DNA of 64,000 bases from Robertmurraya kyonggiensis (GTDB lineage: Bacteria > Bacillota > Bacilli > Bacillales > Cytobacillaceae): contig NZ_SWBM01000002.1 of the NCBI RefSeq assembly GCF_005116465.1, positions 186,001-250,000 of the forward strand, given 5' to 3'. Position numbers and translations under genes: made by a program. Of this stretch, positions 50,617 to 59,880 are shown piece after piece (the first letter of the stretch is position 1; each line of letters opens with the position of its first letter). A model generated the notes under the pieces. The model saw only the letters and a program-made list of their open reading frames with translations. It was not told where the DNA came from and made no database searches.

Positions 50617-51435
50617 TTACTTCACTTTCGCACCAAATCTACGATAAGCTCCGTGCATTGTTGGACCTACATATTCATTCAGCTTGAAGCCATGGCGGAT
50701 GGCTGCAGTGATAAAATCTTTCGCTACTTCAATAGCTTCTAGAACAGTCTTCCTTTTCGCAAGCTCTGCAGTGATCGCTGCAGAATAAGAGCAACCTGCC
50801 CCATGAATATAAGGAGTATCAATTTTTTCGCTCTCATAAAGCTTGTACTCTTGACCATCAAATAATAAATCAACAGCTTTTTCATAATCAAGCTTGGAGC
50901 CACCTTTAATAAGAACGTATTTTGCTCCAAGGGCATGAATTTTCGCAGCTGCTTCCTTCATATCGTCGATCGTTTTGATAGGAGCTGTTCCAGCAAGCTG
51001 AGAAGCTTCAAATAAGTTAGGTGTCACAATTAATGCTCTTGGGACTAAAACATCGCGTAAGGCATTTGCGTTTTCAGGGTTCAGTACTTCGTCTTCCCCT
51101 TTACATACCATAACCGGATCAATAACGACATTTTTAACTTGATACTCATCAATATATTTTGCAATTCTATCGATTACTTCTACAGTCGCAAGCATCCCTG
51201 TTTTCAATGCATCTATATTCACAGAAAAAACTGTTTCTAATTGTGCTTCAAAAGATTCAATGGAAAGTGGAAAAACGCTGTGACGCCAGTTGTTTTTCGG
51301 ATCCATAGTAGCAATGACATTGATTGCTGACATCCCAAATACATCAAGCTCTTGAAAAGTTTTAAGATCAGCTTGAATTCCAGCGCCTCCGCTTGTATCA
51401 GAACCTGCAATCGTTAATGCTTTTTTCAATGACAT
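50617..51435 (-). CDS. pdxK: Pyridoxine/hydroxymethylpyrimidine kinase PdxK
   Basis: A 272-residue ribokinase-fold kinase. The N-terminus MSLKKALTIAGSDTSGGAGI, the DPVMVCKG motif, the VLIKGG segment and the anion hole HGAGCSYSAA are visible. The SDTSGGAGIQADLKTFQELD and MDPKNNWRHSVFP stretches match B. subtilis PdxK (a ThiD homologue that phosphorylates pyridoxine and HMP) better than ThiD. I start at ATG 51435 with AAGGGG upstream. It is monocistronic. Confidence 0.9.
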   Translation of the reverse strand: MSLKKALTIAGSDTSGGAGIQADLKTFQELDVFGMSAINVIATMDPKNNWRHSVFPLSIESFEAQLETVFSVNIDALKTGMLATVEVIDRIAKYIDEYQVKNVVIDPVMVCKGEDEVLNPENANALRDVLVPRALIVTPNLFEASQLAGTAPIKTIDDMKEAAAKIHALGAKYVLIKGGSKLDYEKAVDLLFDGQEYKLYESEKIDTPYIHGAGCSYSAAITAELAKRKTVLEAIEVAKDFITAAIRHGFKLNEYVGPTMHGAYRRFGAKVK

Positions 51436-51640
51436 AATCGTTGTCCCCTTATTGATGAATTTTCTTTCCATTTTAGCGTAAAAAAGCTTGATAGTAAAAT
51501 AGCAGTTCTTAAATTGGAGCCCTTCACTCTTCCGTCAATTTCGAACATTTTGTGAAGACGCAGCTTTGTCACATCTCAATAGTAAAAAAGGACCGATCGT
51601 GGATTAAGATTTGGATGTAGGGATGTTTCCACTATGTTTG

Positions 51641-51656
51641 TGTGACAAAAGTTACA
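51641..51656. promoter_or_regulatory. Crp/Fnr-like site upstream of fdhD (distal)
   Basis: TGTGACAAAAGTTACA fits TGTGA-N6-TCACA with one mismatch. It lies about 125 bp before fdhD, 74 bp from a second such site. Confidence 0.6.
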
Positions 51657-51714
51657 GATACATAGCGAGATAAACTTTATGATTTTGAAGTAAAACCTCC
51701 TAGAGGTTTGCAAA

Positions 51715-51730
51715 TGTGACATTTATCGCA
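51715..51730. promoter_or_regulatory. Crp/Fnr-like site upstream of fdhD (proximal)
   Basis: TGTGACATTTATCGCA fits TGTGA-N6-TCACA with one mismatch. It lies about 50 bp before the fdhD start, in the range used by Crp/Fnr activators. The two sites are separated by 74 bp, seven helical turns. The rest of 51436-51780 shows no gene. Confidence 0.6.
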
Positions 51731-51780
51731 GAATTTAGATCATCTATTTTTTTAAAATAAAACAAGTGGGTGAACAACTT

Positions 51781-52545
51781 ATGAACAAAAAAGGCTGCCC
51801 AGAAGAATATCCGATCACGCTTATCGTAAACGATTTTGAGGTAGCGGTTTTTCAATTAACGAAGCATGACTTAGAGGATTGGGTCTACGGATACCTCTAC
51901 TCAGAAGGCATGATTGAAAAAGCTACTGATATTGAAGCCGTTCGCATAAATAACGAGTCCGGAATCATCGATGTGACATTATCGAGTGCATTCGACACGG
52001 AATTAATGTTTTCAAAAAAGAAGCATTACACTGCTGGCTGTGGTAGAGGCGTTACCTTCTTCTCGATGACAGACGTGAAAACGTTTAACAAGGTTGAAGC
52101 AGGGAAAACCTATCAGCTTAGTTATCTATTAAAAATGCGTAGGGAGTTTGCCAAAAACTCAGTTCTATACCTGGAAACAGGCGGAATGCATGGAGCTTGC
52201 ATTGTGACAGAAGACGGAGAAATCACGGTTCGAGAAGATATCGGGCGCCATAACGCAGTGGATAAGGTAATTGGTCATTGTGTTCGAAATGAGTTAGATT
52301 CTACGACACTTCTCCTACTGACAACAGGAAGAGTATCTTATGAAATGCTTTCAAAAGCCGCGAAGTTTGGCTTCGCTGTTATTGGTTCGCGAACTGCGGC
52401 CACAAAACAAGCCATCCAACTTGCCAAATATTTAAATATTGAAGTGGTTGGTTATTTAAGAGGGAAAATGGCTATTCAATACACGTCGTTTGGCAGAGTT
52501 CATAACGACCTCGAAGAAAGAGTTCTGGGGGCAAATCTTTCTTAA
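51781..52545 (+). CDS. fdhD: Formate dehydrogenase accessory sulfurtransferase FdhD
   Basis: A 254-residue cytoplasmic protein that delivers sulfur to the molybdenum cofactor of formate dehydrogenase. Visible features are LIVNDFEVAVFQLTKHDLED, a cysteine loop HYTAGCGRGVTFF (one Cys where many members have CxxC), TGGMHGACIV, REDIGRHNAVDKVIG and TTGRVSYEMLSKAAKFG. I start at ATG 51781; a GTG at 51766 is possible. It heads the formate dehydrogenase cluster, downstream of two Crp/Fnr-like sites. Confidence 0.93.
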   Translation: MNKKGCPEEYPITLIVNDFEVAVFQLTKHDLEDWVYGYLYSEGMIEKATDIEAVRINNESGIIDVTLSSAFDTELMFSKKKHYTAGCGRGVTFFSMTDVKTFNKVEAGKTYQLSYLLKMRREFAKNSVLYLETGGMHGACIVTEDGEITVREDIGRHNAVDKVIGHCVRNELDSTTLLLLTTGRVSYEMLSKAAKFGFAVIGSRTAATKQAIQLAKYLNIEVVGYLRGKMAIQYTSFGRVHNDLEERVLGANLS

Positions 52546-52622
52546 GCAGGGGGCTTAGGGAGGATTTTCTATAAATTATTTCTATTCATCAAAAAAATAA
52601 AAACAACGGAGGGGGAAGAGCT

Positions 52623-55607
52623 ATGGAAATGAATGTTACAAGAAGACAGTTTCTGAAATTGTCTGGTGCAGTGGCAGCTACTTTAGCGATTGTCGAACTT
52701 GGCTTCGATGATAAGTCTGCAAAAGCAAAGTCAGGCGAATTCAAGATTGCTACGCTTAAACCGACACCAACGATCTGTCCTTATTGTTCAGTAGGATGTG
52801 GAATCCTCGTATATGCAAACGAGAATGATGTTGTTTATACAGAGGGTGATCCGGATCATCCAATCAATGAAGGAACATTATGTAGTAAAGGAACAACAGT
52901 ACGTCAGGTATATACATCAGAGAAACGTATAACAAAACCAATGTACCGTGCCCCAGGAAGCAGTAAGTGGGAAGAAGTAGATTGGGATTTCGCATTTGAA
53001 AAAGTTGTGAAAAATATTAAAGAAACACGCGACAAATCCTTCATTCATCAGGAAGGTGGAGTGACAGTCAATCGTACAGACGCTATCGCTTACTTAGGTG
53101 GAGCTGCACTAGATAATGAAGAATGTCACTTAAATCACAAGTTATTCCGTGCTGGACTAGGGTTATCTTATATCGAGCACCAGGCCCGAATATGACACAG
53201 TTCAACGGTTGCCGGTCTGGCACCTTCATTCGGTCGTGGAGCAATGACAAATCACTGGAACGATCTTCAGTATGCTGATGCCTTAATGGTTATTGGGGCA
53301 AACCCAGCTGAAAATCATCCAATCAGCTTTAGATGGATTTCAAAAGCAATTGAAAAGGGTGGAAAATTAATTTCGGTTGACCCTCGTTATACAAGAACAT
53401 CACAAATGGCTAATATGTACGCTCAGCTTCGCTCTGGGACAGATATTGCCTTTATTGGTGGAATGATCAATTACGCATTAGAAAATAATCAGTATCACAA
53501 TGAGTATGTTGCGAACTACACAAATGCTTCATGGATTGTGGAAGATTCCTATTCCTTTGAAGATGGAATGTTCAGTGGCTACGATGAAAAAACAAGAACT
53601 TATGATAAGAAAAAATGGGCATTCAAAGCAGATGCAGAAGGAAATACCCTTAAGGATCCTACTTTACAGCATCCAAATTGCGTCTTCCAACTAATGAAGA
53701 AGCACTATTCTCGTTATGATGCAGATACGGTTTGTGGTGTGACAGGAACCGATAAAAAAATGTATATCGAAATCTGTAAAACATTTGGTGCAACTGGTCA
53801 AACAGGCAAAGCGGGTACGATTTTATATGCAATGGGTGGAACACAGCATACAGTCGGTACGCAAAATATCCGTGCCTATGCAATCCTACAGCTCATTCTT
53901 GGAAATATCGGAATCGCTGGTGGTGGGGTTAACGCCCTACGTGGAGAGTCCAACGTTCAAGGTTCAACTGACTTTGGTCTTCTATATCACAACGTTCCAG
54001 GATACATGGATGTTCCAACGACAGCCGAAGGCGATTTAACTTACGAAGGTTTCTTAACGAGAATTACACCAAAAGCTGGTTATAAGATCAATCATCCGAA
54101 GTTTTTCACAAGCATGTTGAAATCTTTCTATGGTGATAATGCGACAAAGGATAATGAATTTGGCTATCATTACATGCCAAAAATTCAAGCCGGCAAAAAC
54201 TATTCCTTCATGCGAATCTTTGATGCCATGTATCGTAAGGAAATTGAAGGTATGATCTTGTACGGTTCAAATCCAGTTGTTGGAGGACCGAACAGCTTTA
54301 AAGAGCAAGCAGCGATGGGCAATCTGAAGTGGATGGTAGCTATCGATCTATTTGAAACAGAAACTTCAACCTTCTGGCAAAGAGAAGCTGGTGCCGATCC
54401 GGCATCGATTCAAACAGAAGTTATCTTCTTACCAGCATGTGGTTCATTTGAGAAGGAAGGTACTGTGACAAACTCTGGACGCTGGATGCAATATCGTTGG
54501 CAGGCAATTAAGCCAAAAGGCGAATCCCGTGCAGACTTAGAAATTACCCATATGCTAGCGCGGCGTTTGCAAGAGCTTTATAAAAATGAATCATCTCCTG
54601 CTGCAAAGCAAATGCAGGCTCTCTATTGGAACTACGGCGAACACGATCACCCAGATATTGATTTGGTTAGCCGTGATATTAACGGATATGATTGGAAGAC
54701 AAAAAAGCAGGTTAAATCTTTTGGTGACCTCAAAGATGATGGTTCAACAACAGCTGGCTGCTGGATCTATACTGGATTCTATCCAGAGAATGATAATCTA
54801 TCAAAACGCCGTGACAATAAAGATACCGGCATGAGTAATTTCTTGAATTGGTCTTTTGCTTGGCCAGCTAACCGCCGTGTTCTTTACAATCGTGCAAGTG
54901 CTGACTTAAATGGTAAGGCATGGAGTAAAGAACGCGTAGGAATTGAGTGGGATGGCTTAAAAGGTCAATGGGTAGGAAATGACGTTCCTGACTTTGTGAA
55001 GGATAAAGGACCACAGGACCCAACGTTTGCAGATCCATTTATCATGCAAGTTGGCGGTAAAGGATATTTATTCTCATCAGGGTTAAACGAAGGACCATTC
55101 CCAGAACATTATGAGCCTTACGAAAACCCAATGAGCAATTCCTTCTCAAGTGTTCAATTTAACCCTGCTGTTCAATTCGGTGAGAAAGAAATGAACGCGA
55201 AGGGTGAATCGGATAAGTATCCAATCGTGGCAACGACATATCGTCTGTCAGAGCATTGGCAGTCTGGGGTCATGACGAGAAACGTTCCATGGCTAGCAGA
55301 GCTTGTGAATAACATGTTCATTGAAATCAGTGAAGAATTGGCAAAAGAAAAAGGCATTAAGGAAAAGGATAAAGTGGTCGTTTCAACCGCACGTGGAGAA
55401 ATCGAAGCCTATGCCATGATTACGAAGCGCTTTAAGCCATATAAGTTAAAAGATAAAACGGTTCATCACATCGGTATGCCGTGGCATTTCGGATATAAAG
55501 GAATTGCGACAGGTGCTACAGCGAACCGCTTAACACCACATATCGGTGATGCTAATTCAACAATACCAGAATATAAAGCATTCCTATGCGACGTAAGGAG
55601 GGCGTAA
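52623..55607 (+). CDS. fdhA: Formate dehydrogenase alpha subunit, selenocysteine-containing (UGA at 53193)
   Basis: One 994-residue molybdoenzyme read through an in-frame TGA at codon 191. The N-terminus is a Tat signal (TRRQFLKLSGAVAA), so the enzyme is exported. A [4Fe-4S] site follows (CPYCSVGC ... CSKG). Flanks of the TGA read EHQARI-U-HSSTVAGLAPSFG then RGAMTNHW, aligning with FdnG/FdoG of E. coli where selenocysteine ligates Mo. The frame is identical on both sides and a SECIS hairpin follows the TGA. The MGD-binding domains run to the C-terminus (TNSGRWMQYRWQA, TARGEIEAYAMI). GGAGGGGGAAG precedes ATG 52623. With the next two genes it forms a membrane formate dehydrogenase (FDH-N type). 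Confidence 0.95.
53193..53232 (+). promoter_or_regulatory. Selenocysteine UGA and bacterial SECIS hairpin
   Basis: TGA 53193-53195 is followed by GGTTGCCGGTCTGGCACC at 53207-53224. As RNA this forms the stem GGU(U)GCC/GGCACC with a bulged U and an apical GGUCU loop, the exact determinants of the E. coli fdhF/fdnG SECIS that SelB binds. Spacing from the UGA is also the same. Strong evidence for recoding. Confidence 0.95.
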
Positions 55608-55609
55608 AG

Positions 55610-56428
55610 ATGGCAGATTATATTAAATTTGTAGACGTAACGAAATGTGATGGCTGTCGTGCCTGTATGGTCGCATGTAAAAACTGGAATGACCTTCCGA
55701 CGGCAACGGAAGAATACTCTGGTTCCATCCAGTCTCATGCGAAGGTGAATGCACATACTTGGAATGTCATTACCTATAATGAGCATGAAACGACAAGTGG
55801 AAATTTCGAGTGGTTATTTAGACATCAATCTTGTTTGCACTGTGTAGAGGCTGCTTGTGAAAAGGCTTGTCCAGAAGATGCAATCAGTCATACAAAGTTT
55901 GGCTCTGTTGTTATCGATGCTGACAAATGTGTGGGCTGCGGCTACTGTGCACAAAACTGTACGTTTGATGTAGTAGAACTAGCAACTTACAAAGATAAGC
56001 ACGGTAAGGAATACCGCAAGGCGCAAAAATGTACCCTTTGTACAGACCGTCTTGAGGAAGGCTTACAGCCAGCTTGCGTTACAGCTTGTCATACAGAGTG
56101 CTTAGTATATGACGAAAAGAATAAAGTTTTAGCAGAAGCGGAAGTACGTTTAGCAAAAATCAAAGAACGCTTCCCGAATGCGAATATCTATAACCCACAG
56201 GGAATCAAGGGTACAGCAACTGTTTACCTTCTTGCAGAAAAGCCATCCGTTTATGGGCTTCCTGAAAATCCTAAGGTTCCTCTATCTCAAGTGGTGTGGA
56301 AGGATTATGCTCAACCACTTGGAAAAGCCATGTTCGGTGTTACGACGATGGCAGTAGTAGGTTCGGTTATCGCTCATGCAATCAATAAGGATAAAGGGAA
56401 CCATGAAGGGGGCCAGGATCATGAGTAA
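55610..56428 (+). CDS. fdhB: Formate dehydrogenase Fe-S (beta) subunit
   Basis: A 272-residue electron-transfer subunit of FDH-N type. Four cysteine clusters are visible: CDGCRACMVACK, CLHCVEAACEKACP, CVGCGYCAQNC and CTLCTDRLEEGLQPAC...CHTECL, giving four [4Fe-4S] centres. A single C-terminal membrane helix (MFGVTTMAVVGSVIAHAI) anchors it. AAGGAGG precedes ATG 55610, 2 bp after the alpha subunit stop. It has no signal of its own, so it probably crosses the membrane with the Tat-exported alpha subunit. Confidence 0.94.
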   Translation: MADYIKFVDVTKCDGCRACMVACKNWNDLPTATEEYSGSIQSHAKVNAHTWNVITYNEHETTSGNFEWLFRHQSCLHCVEAACEKACPEDAISHTKFGSVVIDADKCVGCGYCAQNCTFDVVELATYKDKHGKEYRKAQKCTLCTDRLEEGLQPACVTACHTECLVYDEKNKVLAEAEVRLAKIKERFPNANIYNPQGIKGTATVYLLAEKPSVYGLPENPKVPLSQVVWKDYAQPLGKAMFGVTTMAVVGSVIAHAINKDKGNHEGGQDHE

Positions 56429-57113
56429 TCATAGGGAGAAAAATCAGGGGAATCAAAAAATGGTCAAACGTTTTAATCTCGGTTTTATCATTTCCCACTG
56501 GGTAAATGCTGGTGCATTCTTTGTCCTATATATCTCTGCTTTACCAATGTATACAGAGTTTTTTGATTGGCTCTATGTGATTTTTGGAGGACCAGCAGGT
56601 GCACGCTTAGTGCATCGCGTGGCAGCAGTTTTCTTCATGCTCCCACTACCAATCTTAGTTCTGTTTGACCGCCAAGGATTAAGAACATGGACCAAGAACA
56701 TTTTTTCTTGGAAGATACATGATATTAAATTTTTTCCAGAGTTTGCAAAAGAGTTTTTCGGTCTTAAAGCAAAGACACCTAAGCAGGATTTCTTTAATGC
56801 AGGTGAAAAAATTAACTCGTGGCTCATGATTGTCACTGCCATCATGTTGATTTGTTCGGGTATTGTAATGTGGCTTCCACAATTCTTCCCACATGGTTTG
56901 ATTATGTGGGCATATCCGATTCATAACATTGGACTGGGACTCTCTGCAGCCGTAGCGATAGCTCATATCTATATGTCTATCAAGCTTGCAGCTCCATCTC
57001 TACACGGAATTTTCAAAGGAGATGTGACGGAAGAATATGCAGAAGACCATCATGGTCGCTGGTACGATGAGTTAAAAGAAGAAGAAAAGAAGAATCCTAA
57101 AAAACACGCCTAA
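56421..57113 (+). CDS. fdhC: Formate dehydrogenase cytochrome b (gamma) subunit
   Basis: A 230-residue membrane protein with four hydrophobic segments of the FdnI/cytochrome b556 type. Candidate heme ligands lie in FIISHWVNAGAFF, RLVHRVAAVFFML, and PIHNIGLGLSAAVAIAHIYM. It passes electrons from the Fe-S subunit to menaquinone. Its ATG overlaps the end of the beta gene by 8 bp. The charged C-terminus (HHGRWYDELKEEEKK) is cytoplasmic. A hairpin follows before fdhE. Confidence 0.92.
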   Translation: MSNHREKNQGNQKMVKRFNLGFIISHWVNAGAFFVLYISALPMYTEFFDWLYVIFGGPAGARLVHRVAAVFFMLPLPILVLFDRQGLRTWTKNIFSWKIHDIKFFPEFAKEFFGLKAKTPKQDFFNAGEKINSWLMIVTAIMLICSGIVMWLPQFFPHGLIMWAYPIHNIGLGLSAAVAIAHIYMSIKLAAPSLHGIFKGDVTEEYAEDHHGRWYDELKEEEKKNPKKHA

Positions 57114-57139
57114 TTCTTTATAAATTGAAAACTATTATA

Positions 57140-57175
57140 GAAAGTGCTACCCAAGCTTATTTTGGGTAGCCTTTC
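57140..57175 (+). terminator. Hairpin between the gamma subunit gene and fdhE
   Basis: GAAAG(T)GCTACCCAA pairs with TTGGGTAGCCTTTC around a short loop. The T-tract is poor, so it may be a partial terminator or an mRNA stabiliser that lowers expression of the downstream accessory genes. Confidence 0.65.
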
Positions 57176-57215
57176 CTCTAAAGTCGGGTTACTCATAATC
57201 TACGAGGTGATAAAA

Positions 57216-58013
57216 ATGAACGTGACGAATAAAGAATACCAGCTTTTAGAAGAAAAGATTCAAACACTCAGTGAGCAATGGACAAATCTCCTTGAACAGG
57301 AAACGGTAACGATTCTAGAACAAAGATCCACACTGAAAGCTTTTCCAGCATTTTCACAATTACAGCTTCAAATTGATATTGAGCAATACCGAAGCTTTAT
57401 TTTGGAACTGTTTTCCTTACTTAAGGAGTACCAGTCAGACTTAGATGAGGCTTTAGAGCGTTTAGAAATGGAAATAACGGATGAAGTTTTGGTACAGTGG
57501 ATAAAAGAAGCAATTGCAGTGAATGATGTGTATTTTGAAAGCTTCGCTGAAAAACATCGTGTGGCAGAATGGATTCCTTTCTTTGTTGCGGAACATCCGT
57601 TAAGACCGTTTTTACAAAAGGCTGCTGCAGAAATGACAGAGGAGTTGCACAAAGCGGAAGCACAAGGCTGTTGTCCTGCATGTGGCGAAGCACCTAGAGT
57701 TGCGATCATCAACAAAAAAGGCAAGAAAGAAATCACATGTCCTCGCTGTCATTATGCATGGGAAGTGAAGAAAATCTCTTGTGCTCATTGTGGTTCTGAG
57801 GAAGCTGGAAAAATCGAAATCTTGCGTGTTGAAAAGGATGATAGTTCCGAAATTCATGTTTGCCATGATTGCCAAGGCTACACGAAGGTCATTGATGTTC
57901 GCAAATTTATTCAAGTAGAAGCCATTTCAATGCTTGATCTGAAAACGATTCATTTAGACATTATTGCTCAAGAAAATGGATTTGGATTAGTTGAGGTCAA
58001 AGAAGTACATTAA
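57216..58013 (+). CDS. fdhE: Formate dehydrogenase accessory protein FdhE
   Basis: A 265-residue cytoplasmic protein needed for assembly of respiratory formate dehydrogenase. A helical N-terminal half leads to paired rubredoxin-like zinc knuckles: CCPACGEAPRVA, CPRCHYAWEV, CAHCGSEE and CHDCQGYTKVID. GAGGTGAT precedes ATG 57216. It follows the structural genes and precedes the cofactor genes in one direction. Confidence 0.93.
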   Translation: MNVTNKEYQLLEEKIQTLSEQWTNLLEQETVTILEQRSTLKAFPAFSQLQLQIDIEQYRSFILELFSLLKEYQSDLDEALERLEMEITDEVLVQWIKEAIAVNDVYFESFAEKHRVAEWIPFFVAEHPLRPFLQKAAAEMTEELHKAEAQGCCPACGEAPRVAIINKKGKKEITCPRCHYAWEVKKISCAHCGSEEAGKIEILRVEKDDSSEIHVCHDCQGYTKVIDVRKFIQVEAISMLDLKTIHLDIIAQENGFGLVEVKEVH

Positions 58014-58035
58014 CACGTCATCTGGTGGTGAAGAC

Positions 58036-58638
58036 ATGGAAGCAACCGGTATTATTTTAGCAGGTGGAAAATCGAGTCGGATGGGCGTAAACAAAGCCCT
58101 TCTGGAAATCAACGGGAAAACGGTGATTGAAACGATCTGTGATGAACTCGATTCGATAGTTAACAACATAATTATTGTTACTAACTCATTTGAAGACTAT
58201 CAATTTTTAGGTCGTAAAATGGTGAAGGATGAGTGGAAAGAAATGGGACCACTTGCTGGAATCCATGCAGGACTAAGCGCATCTGAAACAGAACGAAACT
58301 TAATCGTTGCTTGTGATATGCCGTTTATCTCTGTAGAGCTAGGGAACATTTTACTTGAACAATTATCGGCCTATGATGCCGTTGTCCCAGAAATTTCAGG
58401 TCAGCTTCATCCTCTTTTTGCCGCCTATCAAAAAGACGTGAAAAAAGAAGTTGAGAATGCGCTCGAACAGAACAAATTAAGGATCAGAGGGATATTCCAA
58501 AATCTTCATGTTAAGAGGTTGAATGAGGCAGAACTAAAGAATTTAGATTACAACATCGATGAAGCTGATATTTTTAATATGAATCATCCCAATGAATACG
58601 AGCAGGCAAAAGCAATAAAAAGTAAAGGTCGCGATTGA
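58036..58638 (+). CDS. mobA: Molybdenum cofactor guanylyltransferase MobA
   Basis: A 200-residue nucleotidyltransferase that attaches GMP to molybdopterin, giving the MGD that formate dehydrogenase needs. The GTP-binding motif is IILAGGKSSRMGVNKALLEI, with the conserved GPLAGIHAGL and VACDMPFIS. GGTGGTGAA precedes ATG 58036. It is cytoplasmic and lies between fdhE and moeA. Confidence 0.94.
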   Translation: MEATGIILAGGKSSRMGVNKALLEINGKTVIETICDELDSIVNNIIIVTNSFEDYQFLGRKMVKDEWKEMGPLAGIHAGLSASETERNLIVACDMPFISVELGNILLEQLSAYDAVVPEISGQLHPLFAAYQKDVKKEVENALEQNKLRIRGIFQNLHVKRLNEAELKNLDYNIDEADIFNMNHPNEYEQAKAIKSKGRD

Positions 58639-58639
58639 T

Positions 58640-59866
58640 ATGAAATTTTTTCAGGTTAAATCAGTAGAGGAAACATTTCAATTGATTCAAGAAATGGTCA
58701 CGCCGATCAAGGAGACCATGACCTTGCCTTTATTTGATGCACTTCATTTCGTTTTAGCTGAAGATATTATCGTACGAGAAAACGTACCGAATTTTCGTCG
58801 TTCGTCCGTTGATGGGTATGCTGTGAATGCAAAGGACACATTCGGTTCCTCTGAAACGATGCCAGGATTCCTGACCGTTACTGGGGAAGTCAAAATGGGC
58901 AAGGAGCCACCGAAAGCAGTTGGAAGTGGAGAAGCTATGTATGTGCCGACAGGTGGCATGTTACCGGCTGGCAGTGATGCGATGATTATGATTGAGCACT
59001 GCGAAGATATTAGCGGACTCTTGAATGTCTATCGTCAGACTGCACCTGGAGAAAATGTCATCTCGATCGGGGAGGACATGCAGGAAGGAACAGTTTTGCT
59101 AACGAAGGGAACGAAGCTTCGTTCGCAGGAAATTGGTGCTCTAGCATCCCAAGGGATTCTCGAGGTACTCGTATGGAAGAAGCCTATCATTGGCTATCTA
59201 TCCTCTGGCGATGAGATTGTTCCAATGGAATCGAAGGACTTACAGATTGGTGAGGTCCGCGATATTAATGCGGCTACAATCGGCAGTTTGGTGAAGCAAT
59301 GGGGCTTCGAGTTCATCTATGGTGGCATCGTTAAGGACAGCCGTGAAGAGCTTGAGCGCAGAACCAAGGAGATGCTGGAAAAGACAGATTGCTTAATCCT
59401 TTCGGGAGGCAGCTCCGTTGGGACAAAGGATTATTCCGTTGAAGTGATCGAATCTCTTGGAGAACCAGGCGTTTATGTTCACGGAGTCTCGATTAAACCA
59501 GGAAAGCCAACGATTTTAGCTCAGGCGAAGAATAAACCGGTTATTGGCTTGCCAGGTCATCCAGCGTCAGCAATGATTATTTTTCATTTATTCGGCAAAG
59601 CGGTCGTTGATCGATTGCAAGGTATGACTGCAAACCACGCCAAGCTGACATTTGCCAAGGTAACGAAAAATATTCCTTCAGCTCCTGGACGAACAGACTA
59701 TATTCGGGTACGACTTTTTGAAGAAAATCATGAATGGTATGCAGAGCCTATTTTAGGGAAATCGGGTCTGATCTCCACTCTTGTAAAAAGTGAAGGCATG
59801 ATCGAAATTTCTTATGAAAGTGAAGGCGTTCATAAGGGAGAACAAGTGCCTGTTACATTATTGTAG
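58640..59866 (+). CDS. moeA: Molybdopterin molybdenumtransferase MoeA
   Basis: A 408-residue MoeA, which inserts molybdate into adenylylated molybdopterin. Domain III signatures are visible: RRSSVDGYAVNAKD, TGGMLPAGSDAMIMIEHCE, LSGGSSVGTKDYS, GVSIKPGKPTILA, GLPGHPASAMI. The start is 2 bp after the mobA stop, with AAAGG upstream. A second MoeA-like gene follows, so this organism has a pair, perhaps for different metals or for different steps. Confidence 0.93.
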   Translation: MKFFQVKSVEETFQLIQEMVTPIKETMTLPLFDALHFVLAEDIIVRENVPNFRRSSVDGYAVNAKDTFGSSETMPGFLTVTGEVKMGKEPPKAVGSGEAMYVPTGGMLPAGSDAMIMIEHCEDISGLLNVYRQTAPGENVISIGEDMQEGTVLLTKGTKLRSQEIGALASQGILEVLVWKKPIIGYLSSGDEIVPMESKDLQIGEVRDINAATIGSLVKQWGFEFIYGGIVKDSREELERRTKEMLEKTDCLILSGGSSVGTKDYSVEVIESLGEPGVYVHGVSIKPGKPTILAQAKNKPVIGLPGHPASAMIIFHLFGKAVVDRLQGMTANHAKLTFAKVTKNIPSAPGRTDYIRVRLFEENHEWYAEPILGKSGLISTLVKSEGMIEISYESEGVHKGEQVPVTLL

Positions 59867-59880
59867 GTGAGGTGTGAGCG

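Noticed and set aside
52623-55607. Formate dehydrogenase gene read as two genes or a nonsense-mutated pseudogene
   Set aside because: The frame is the same on both sides of the TGA, the flanking residues match the known selenocysteine site, and a SECIS hairpin with GGUCU loop follows at the right distance.
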